From: W11650 sp963545585
GTDB taxonomy: Bacteria; Bacillota; Clostridia; Lachnospirales; Vallitaleaceae
Direction: 5' to 3'
DNA: 7,495 bases
Assembly (NCBI GenBank): GCA_963545585.1
Contig: CAUUKX010000096.1
Span: 1 to 7,495 of the forward strand
The position numbers were made by a program, and so were the translations under genes. A model generated the notes under the pieces. It saw nothing but the letters and a program-made list of their open reading frames with translations, was not told where the DNA came from and did not search any database. Each line of letters starts with the position of its first letter. Position 1 is the first letter of the stretch. This document shows positions 1 to 3,763 of the stretch, piece after piece.

Positions 1-47
1 AGGTTTGAGAGAATAGAAAGATAATTTATATTTTGCTTGCTTTTCAT
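1..47 (-). CDS. 5' end of an unrecognised leftward gene (partial)
   Basis: The minus strand has an ATG at 47-45 followed by 14 further complete codons without a stop, running off the window edge. The visible residues are MKSKQNINYLSILSN. A purine-rich AAGGGGA (63-57) lies about 9 nt upstream as a ribosome binding site. A well-spaced sigma-A promoter (77-105, minus strand) would give a leader of about 23 nt. Promoter, RBS and ATG in the right order and distance make this more than a chance ORF. Only 15 residues are visible, so no family can be assigned. The gene would be divergent from the SLH cassettes, so the 1-650 region would be a shared divergent regulatory region. Confidence 0.5.
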   Translation of the reverse strand, partial: MKSKQNINYLSILSN

Positions 48-76
48 TGGTTCAAATCCCCTTACATCTTTTTTTT

Positions 77-105
77 AGTGTATCAATTTATTAAAAAAAT
101 GTCAA
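77..105 (-). promoter_or_regulatory. Sigma-A-type promoter, leftward
   Basis: Read on the minus strand: a perfect -35 TTGACA (105-100), a 17-bp AT-rich spacer, and a -10 TACACT (82-77, 4 of 6 consensus). Transcription would start near base 70 and run leftward into the partial gene at 47-1. The perfect -35 and ideal spacing are seen in the sequence. Activity is inferred. Confidence 0.55.
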
Positions 106-153
106 GAAACACTATGGTTATTTATGAAACTTTTTGCATTCTCTTCTCACCCG

Positions 154-190
154 CTGCCTTATAGTTTGGCCGAACATGGGAAAATTGAGT
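154..190 (-). repeat. Solitary, decayed end of the hairpin element (inverted)
   Basis: Read on the minus strand from 190 to 154 this matches the left end of the two full elements at 248-510 and 2242-2375. It has ACTCAATTTTCCCAT (one change from ACTCAACTTTCCCAT), then a GTTC..AAC mini-palindrome equivalent, then a degraded tract ending in AAGGCAG. A TA dinucleotide follows directly (191-192), as at the other ends. I could not find a matching opposite end further left, so it is probably a truncated copy or a single-ended remnant. It faces the element at 248 head to head across about 57 bp. Confidence 0.6.
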
Positions 191-198
191 TATTAATT

Positions 199-211
199 CC
201 ACAAATTGTGG
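199..211. promoter_or_regulatory. Perfect 13-bp palindrome, possible operator
   Basis: CCACAA-A-TTGTGG is a perfect inverted repeat with 6-bp arms around one central base. It sits in the spacer between two inverted element ends and about 20 bp upstream of a possible extended -10. Its size suits a dimeric regulator site, but no second copy was seen in the window, so the role is inference. Confidence 0.3.
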
Positions 212-231
212 ACGACTTTTTGAGAAAAAAA

Positions 232-240
232 TGTTAAAAT
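232..240 (+). promoter_or_regulatory. Possible extended -10 promoter, rightward
   Basis: TGTTAAAAT fits the extended -10 form TGnTAnnnT. No good -35 is present at 16-18 bp. A start near base 247 would place the whole hairpin element (248-510) in the 5' leader of the cassette A message. Weak call, made because no better rightward promoter is visible before 652. Confidence 0.25.
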
Positions 241-247
241 AAAATTA

Positions 248-510
248 ATCAACTTTCCCATGTTCGACAGAACAGTCTTTTTTAGGCTCGTTGCTTCCAG
301 AAAGGCTACGCCTTTCGGCGGCGGGCAGGAACGGAATGCGATTTGCGAAGAAAATCGCGAGAGTGGGTCCATGCAGACTGCCCGCCCGGGCAGAAAGCGA
401 AGCTTTCGATCAGGTAGGTCGCCCACCCGGGCAGAAACGCATAGCGTTTCGACCAGGGGCACCCGCTCTCTGAGCGGGATAGAGCCCAAAAAGACTATGG
501 GAAAGTTGAG
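248..510. mobile_element. MITE-like modular hairpin element, copy 1 (long form)
   Basis: This is a 263-bp non-coding element with terminal inverted repeats. Left end: CAACTTTCCCAT (250-261), then a 12-nt mini-palindrome GTTC-GACA-GAAC (262-273), then AGTCTTTTT (274-282) and GGCTC (285-289). Right end, complementary: GAGCC (482-486), AAAAAGACT (488-496), ATGGGAAAGTTG (497-508). About 26 bp can pair, with the mini-palindrome bulging from the left arm only. The interior (300-478) is a run of short hairpins. A TA dinucleotide flanks both sides (246-247, 511-512), as expected of TA-targeting IS630/Tc1-type insertion. A near-repeat TAAAATTAAT/TAAAATTAGT (240-249, 511-520) is an alternative duplication. 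No transposase is encoded, so any mobility would need one supplied elsewhere. The base composition of the interior is clearly more GC-rich than its surroundings. Confidence 0.75.
300..478 (+). repeat. String of seven short hairpins inside element 1
   Basis: Consecutive inverted repeats, most with 3-4 nt loops: GAAAGGC-TAC-GCCTTTC (300-316); GCGATTT/AAATCGC with a 7-nt loop (338-358); TGCCC-GCCC-GGGCA (379-392); GAAAGC-GAA-GCTTTC (393-407); GCCC-ACCC-GGGC (421-432); GAAACGC-ATA-GCGTTTC (434-450); CCCGCTC-TCT-GAGCGGG (462-478). Bases 381-421 and 422-462 are two copies of one roughly 41-bp module, each a GC-rich hairpin followed by a GAAA..TTTC hairpin. Three CAGAAA..TTTCG cassettes (near 298, 391 and 432) share constant outer pairs and vary the inner pairs in a compensated way. 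This suggests selection for, or replication through, the hairpin fold. It could act as structured RNA in the leader of the downstream gene or as DNA hairpins for a transposase. Confidence 0.75.
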
Positions 511-651
511 TAAAATTAGTAAATGATAGGCTGTCAATAATAATCAACTATCGGAAAACCAAGCTGTAAGCAGCACCCAGCAAGTAACAAGCCGAAAACA
601 ATAGGGTAACCCGGAACAAATCAGGCAATTTAATATTAGGAGGAAATCATA

Positions 652-1968
652 ATGACGCAAAAAGCAGAAATGAAAAGAACAAGTCTTGCCGGAAGTCAAA
701 ACAAAATGCCGATTACCTTTCGTTGCTGGATTACCGAAATAGCAAAAAAAGGAAAGATTTTGAGTAAATCAGAAAAAAGCATTCGGCAGGCATTTTGGGC
801 ATTGCTGCTCGGCATCAGTATTTTAGCTGGGTTATGGAGTTTTGGCGCTGTGCCAGTGAAAGCAGCCGGTTTTACCGATATCAAGGGCAGTGAATGGTAT
901 GCCGCCGATGTTACCGCCTTAGCGAGTAGCGGCAATGAAATCATCAAGGGCTATCCCGATGGCAGTTTTCGGGCGGATACCAAGCTGACAGCCGACCAGT
1001 TTATTACTATGCTGGTACGGGCAGGCGGCCAAACGGCGGCGAATAACTCCGAATACTGGGCGATTCCTTATTTAAACAAGGCAAAAGAAATGGGGATTTT
1101 ACAGGACGGTGATTTTTCTGATTTCCGGGCAGAAATCAGCCGCGAGGAAATGGCGCTGTTAATGATGCGCTTTTTAGCTGGTCGTGAGGACTTATCAAAG
1201 TTAGAGAGTGCTCAGGCAGAAGAAGCTATCTTGGATTTTGCGTTAGTTGGCGCTTATCAAAAGACGACGGCGGGAAAAGAAGCGTATCAAAAAGCGGTTA
1301 AAGAGGCCTATACTCTTGGCCTTTTGACTGGCTATGAAGATACCAGCTTCAAGCCGCAGGGGATTTTAACCAGAGCAGAAGCCGCCACTGTCGTTATGCG
1401 CCTTTTAACCCCCAGCCGCCGACCGGCCTTTCAGCCGGAAGTGATGAAGCAAAAGCGGGAGGCAGAGCTGACGGCTCACTACTACGGCGGCAGTAAATGG
1501 GTCAATCCGGCGGATGAAAGTATTCCCAAGCTGACCCGGGTGCTGGAAGACCGGAATATGACCAAAGGGAAATTGGATTATTCGCCGAGCCTTGGGGAAG
1601 TGATTGAAAATGACTATTCCGATCCGTCTTTTGATGAAATAAGCGGAATTATTAACTATACTAAAGAAGGAATGGAATCACCGGGGCAGCTGGAAGATGT
1701 TGAAAAATTGCTGCTGCGCCGTTTGCCAAAAGCAGAAGTGGAAAAGGTAATGCAGTTTTTAAGAAAGAAAACCAGTTCGGATACCCATTTGGATTATGCA
1801 AGTACTGATTTCTTTTTAGCTCAGGATCGTTATATTGTACGGTTTGAAGAAGTTATAGGCTTAACGGGGCAATCATATTATGTTTGTTTTAATATTTGGT
1901 ATATGAATCCGGAATGGAAAGAATTATATGAAAAAGCTTATGATTTTAACTATCATAAAATTAGATAA
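652..1968 (+). CDS. SLH-domain surface protein, copy A (438 aa)
   Basis: This is an exported protein anchored non-covalently to the cell wall through SLH domains, which in Bacillota bind pyruvylated secondary cell-wall polymer. An AGGAGG at 638-643, 8 nt before the ATG, fixes the start, and the MxQKAEMKRT opening is shared with the paralog at 2432. A charged N-region of about 45 residues is followed by a hydrophobic segment (about 47-66) and a likely signal peptidase site after VKA (residue 71). Three SLH repeats follow: about 74-124 (WYAADV, GYPDGSF), about 133-177 (ISREE), and about 195-252 (GYEDTSF, then LTRAE, the classic polymer-binding motif). Residues 255-438 form a C-terminal domain I do not recognise. 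It contains YYGGSKW (277-283) and a repeated pattern of acidic and aromatic residues ending in DFNYHKIR. Residues 68-245 are identical at DNA level to copy B, while the flanking parts differ. The next gene (1984) starts 15 nt after the stop, so the two are probably co-transcribed. Confidence 0.9.
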   Translation: MTQKAEMKRTSLAGSQNKMPITFRCWITEIAKKGKILSKSEKSIRQAFWALLLGISILAGLWSFGAVPVKAAGFTDIKGSEWYAADVTALASSGNEIIKGYPDGSFRADTKLTADQFITMLVRAGGQTAANNSEYWAIPYLNKAKEMGILQDGDFSDFRAEISREEMALLMMRFLAGREDLSKLESAQAEEAILDFALVGAYQKTTAGKEAYQKAVKEAYTLGLLTGYEDTSFKPQGILTRAEAATVVMRLLTPSRRPAFQPEVMKQKREAELTAHYYGGSKWVNPADESIPKLTRVLEDRNMTKGKLDYSPSLGEVIENDYSDPSFDEISGIINYTKEGMESPGQLEDVEKLLLRRLPKAEVEKVMQFLRKKTSSDTHLDYASTDFFLAQDRYIVRFEEVIGLTGQSYYVCFNIWYMNPEWKELYEKAYDFNYHKIR

Positions 1969-1983
1969 AAAAAGGAGACTGCA

Positions 1984-2220
1984 ATGAAAAAATATCTTAT
2001 ACTTTTATGGCTAATTAGTTTGCTGGTGATGCTGATTTTTCCTGTTCAAGCCGAAAGCTATTATACTAAAGAAGATATGGAAAAGACTTTGGAAATTTTT
2101 GCGGCTCAAAATAAATATTATCAAGAAACAGATATCAAAGCCTTTAGTGAGGAAATTTGGACAAAGCATGGGCTGTTGGTTTTGAAAAAACAGCCCAAAA
2201 CCCAAAATGACCTTTTGTAA
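1984..2220 (+). pseudogene. Truncated, frameshifted copy of the 903-aa secreted protein (78 codons left)
   Basis: The first 68 codons closely match the N-terminus of the protein at 3764: a signal peptide ending PVQA-ES, then the shared segment YTKEDMEKTL and DIKAFSEE, up to HGLLVL. At about 2180-2187 the DNA is one base shorter than in the intact copy (TTTTG-AAAAAAC against TTTTAGCCAAAAC). The frame shifts to give KKQPKTQNDLL and a stop at 2218-2220. Recognisable homology ends near 2200, so roughly 830 codons are missing, and the hairpin element begins 21 bp after the stop. The start has a good RBS (AAAGGAG, 1971-1977). A short secreted peptide may still be made, and a functional 78-aa product cannot be excluded, but the comparison with the intact gene favours decay. 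Confidence 0.8.
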
Positions 2221-2241
2221 AAAAAGAAAATAAAGTTAGTA

Positions 2242-2375
2242 ACTCAACTTTCCCATGTTCGCCAGAACAGTCTTTTTTAGGCAGACTGTCCGCCTGGGTA
2301 GAAAGCGAAGCTTTCGATCAGGGCACCTGCTCTCCGAGCGGGATAGAGTCAAAAAAGACTATGGGAAAGTTGAGT
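2242..2375. mobile_element. MITE-like modular hairpin element, copy 2 (short form)
   Basis: This is a 134-bp element with the same ends as copy 1. Left: ACTCAACTTTCCCAT (2242-2256), mini-palindrome GTTC-GCCA-GAAC (2257-2268), AGTCTTTTTT (2269-2278). Right: the exact complement AAAAAAGACT plus ATGGGAAAGTTGAGT (2351-2375), without the mini-palindrome. The interior keeps one GAAAGC-GAA-GCTTTC hairpin (2301-2315) and one CCTGCTC-TCC-GAGCGGG hairpin (2326-2342), in which a T-G wobble replaces a C-G pair of copy 1. The first CAGAAA cassette and one 41-bp module of copy 1 are absent. TA dinucleotides flank it (2240-2241, 2376-2377). It separates the broken exoprotein copy from the second SLH gene and ends 56 bp before that gene's ATG. 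Confidence 0.75.
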
Positions 2376-2431
2376 TAATAACCAAAAGCAGCATAAAAAA
2401 ACCCATTCAATTTATTTAGGAGGAATTAGCG

Positions 2432-3751
2432 ATGGCACAAAAAGCAGAAATGAAAAGAACCAATCTTACCGGCAAGGCAAATAATATGCCAATTATCCCA
2501 ATTACCCAAACGGCTGGAACAGTAAAAAGATTCAAAGGATTTCGAAAAGCAGAAAAACAGATTCGGCAGGCGTTTTGGGCATTGCTGCTCGGCATTAGTA
2601 TTTTAGCCGGATTATGGAGCTTTGGCGCTGTACCAGTGAAAGCAGCCGGTTTTACCGATATCAAGGGCAGTGAATGGTATGCCGCCGATGTTACCGCCTT
2701 AGCGAGTAGCGGCAATGAAATCATCAAGGGCTATCCCGATGGCAGTTTTCGGGCGGATACCAAGCTGACAGCCGACCAGTTTATTACTATGCTGGTACGG
2801 GCAGGCGGCCAAACGGCGGCGAATAACTCCGAATACTGGGCGATTCCTTATTTAAACAAGGCAAAAGAAATGGGGATTTTACAGGACGGTGATTTTTCTG
2901 ATTTCCGGGCAGAAATCAGCCGCGAGGAAATGGCGCTGTTAATGATGCGCTTTTTAGCTGGTCGTGAGGACTTATCAAAGTTAGAGAGTGCTCAGGCAGA
3001 AGAAGCTATCTTGGATTTTGCGTTAGTTGGCGCTTATCAAAAGACGACGGCGGGAAAAGAAGCGTATCAAAAAGCGGTTAAAGAGGCCTATACTCTTGGC
3101 CTTTTGACTGGCTATGAAGATACCAGCTTCAAGCCGCAGGGGATTTTAACCAGAGCAGAAGCCGCTACCGTCGTTATGCGCCTTTTAACCCCCAGCCGCC
3201 GGCCGGCCTTTCAGCCGGAAGTGATGAAGCAAAAGCAGGAAGCGGAATTAGCGGCTCACTACTACGGCGGCAGTAAATGGGTCAATCCGGCGGATGAAAG
3301 TATTCCCAAGCTGACCCGGGTGCTGGAAGACCGGAATATGACCAAAGGGGGATTACACTATTCGCCAAGAGTTCAGGATGCGATTGACAATGAATATCCA
3401 GATTTGAGTATTGATGAAATAAGAGGAATTATTAACTATACTAACGAGGGGATGGAATCAGCGGGGCAGTTGGAAGATGTTGAAAAACTCTTGCTGCGTC
3501 GTTTGCCAAAAGCGGAAGTAGAAAAGGTAATGCAGTTTTTAAGGAAGAAAACCAGTGCTTATACTCACTTAGATTATGCAAGTACCGATTTCTTTTTAGA
3601 TCAGGATCGTTATATTGTACGGTTTGAAGAAATCAAAGGTTTTACGGGGCAAGCATATGAGGTTTGCTTTAACATTTGGTATAATTTGGATTTAACATGG
3701 CAAAAGCTATACAAAGAAATTTATGATTTTGACTATCATAAAATTCGATAG
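2432..3751 (+). CDS. SLH-domain surface protein, copy B (439 aa)
   Basis: Paralog of the protein at 652 with the same architecture: a long charged N-region (about 45 residues, different in sequence from copy A between residues 12 and 43), a hydrophobic segment, a signal peptidase site after VKA near residue 71, three SLH repeats (about 74-252) and an unrecognised C-terminal domain. The start is set by AGGAGG at 2418-2423, 8 nt upstream. The SLH region is identical to copy A. The C-terminal domain is similar but has clear blocks of substitution, notably residues 306-345 and the last 50, where one extra residue is gained. The stop codon TAG overlaps the ribosome binding site of the 903-aa protein that begins 12 nt later, so the pair should be translated together. 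The likely role is to hold itself, and perhaps its exoprotein partner, at the cell wall. The partner role is inference from gene order. Confidence 0.9.
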   Translation: MAQKAEMKRTNLTGKANNMPIIPITQTAGTVKRFKGFRKAEKQIRQAFWALLLGISILAGLWSFGAVPVKAAGFTDIKGSEWYAADVTALASSGNEIIKGYPDGSFRADTKLTADQFITMLVRAGGQTAANNSEYWAIPYLNKAKEMGILQDGDFSDFRAEISREEMALLMMRFLAGREDLSKLESAQAEEAILDFALVGAYQKTTAGKEAYQKAVKEAYTLGLLTGYEDTSFKPQGILTRAEAATVVMRLLTPSRRPAFQPEVMKQKQEAELAAHYYGGSKWVNPADESIPKLTRVLEDRNMTKGGLHYSPRVQDAIDNEYPDLSIDEIRGIINYTNEGMESAGQLEDVEKLLLRRLPKAEVEKVMQFLRKKTSAYTHLDYASTDFFLDQDRYIVRFEEIKGFTGQAYEVCFNIWYNLDLTWQKLYKEIYDFDYHKIR

Positions 3752-3755
3752 GAGG
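3750..3755 (+). promoter_or_regulatory. Ribosome binding site overlapping the upstream stop
   Basis: AGGAGG begins inside the TAG stop codon (3749-3751) of SLH copy B and lies 8 nt before the ATG at 3764. A ribosome finishing the SLH protein would be placed on the next start, consistent with translational coupling and a matched supply of the two proteins. Confidence 0.75.
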
Positions 3756-3763
3756 AAACGATA

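Larger units (their letters stand above)
652..2220 (+). repeat. Tandem duplication unit A (SLH gene plus exoprotein start)
   Basis: This unit aligns with 2432-4000 at a 1780-bp offset from the ATG through most of the SLH gene. It continues into the first 68 or so codons of the following gene, and homology fades near 2200. Identity is complete for 853-1385 and again for 1472-1569, and lower elsewhere. The two units are separated by element copy 2, and each is preceded by an element copy. Confidence 0.85.

Noticed and set aside
1..75. tRNA-like T-arm (GGTTCAAATCC at 49-59)
   Set aside because: The T-stem does not pair, there is no D-arm or anticodon arm in the preceding bases, and no acceptor stem. 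The region is better explained as the start of a leftward gene.
262..283. Intrinsic terminator (GTTC-GACA-GAAC followed by a T run)
   Set aside because: The stem has only 4 bp and the same block occurs as a structural part of the element end. It is too weak to call as a terminator.
298..478. CRISPR array
   Set aside because: The repeats are self-complementary modules of about 41 bp in direct contact without unique spacers of constant length, and only two full modules are present.
193..537. Open frames across element 1 on both strands (114 aa minus, 88 and 60 aa plus)
   Set aside because: They arise from the GC-rich palindromic interior of the element, lack ribosome binding sites, and are not kept in the shorter copy at 2242.
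2370..2397. Outward promoter formed by the element end (TTGAGT, 16 bp, CATAAA)
   Set aside because: Both hexamers are only 4-5 of 6 to consensus, and the equivalent position after element 1 has no -10. It is possible but not supported.
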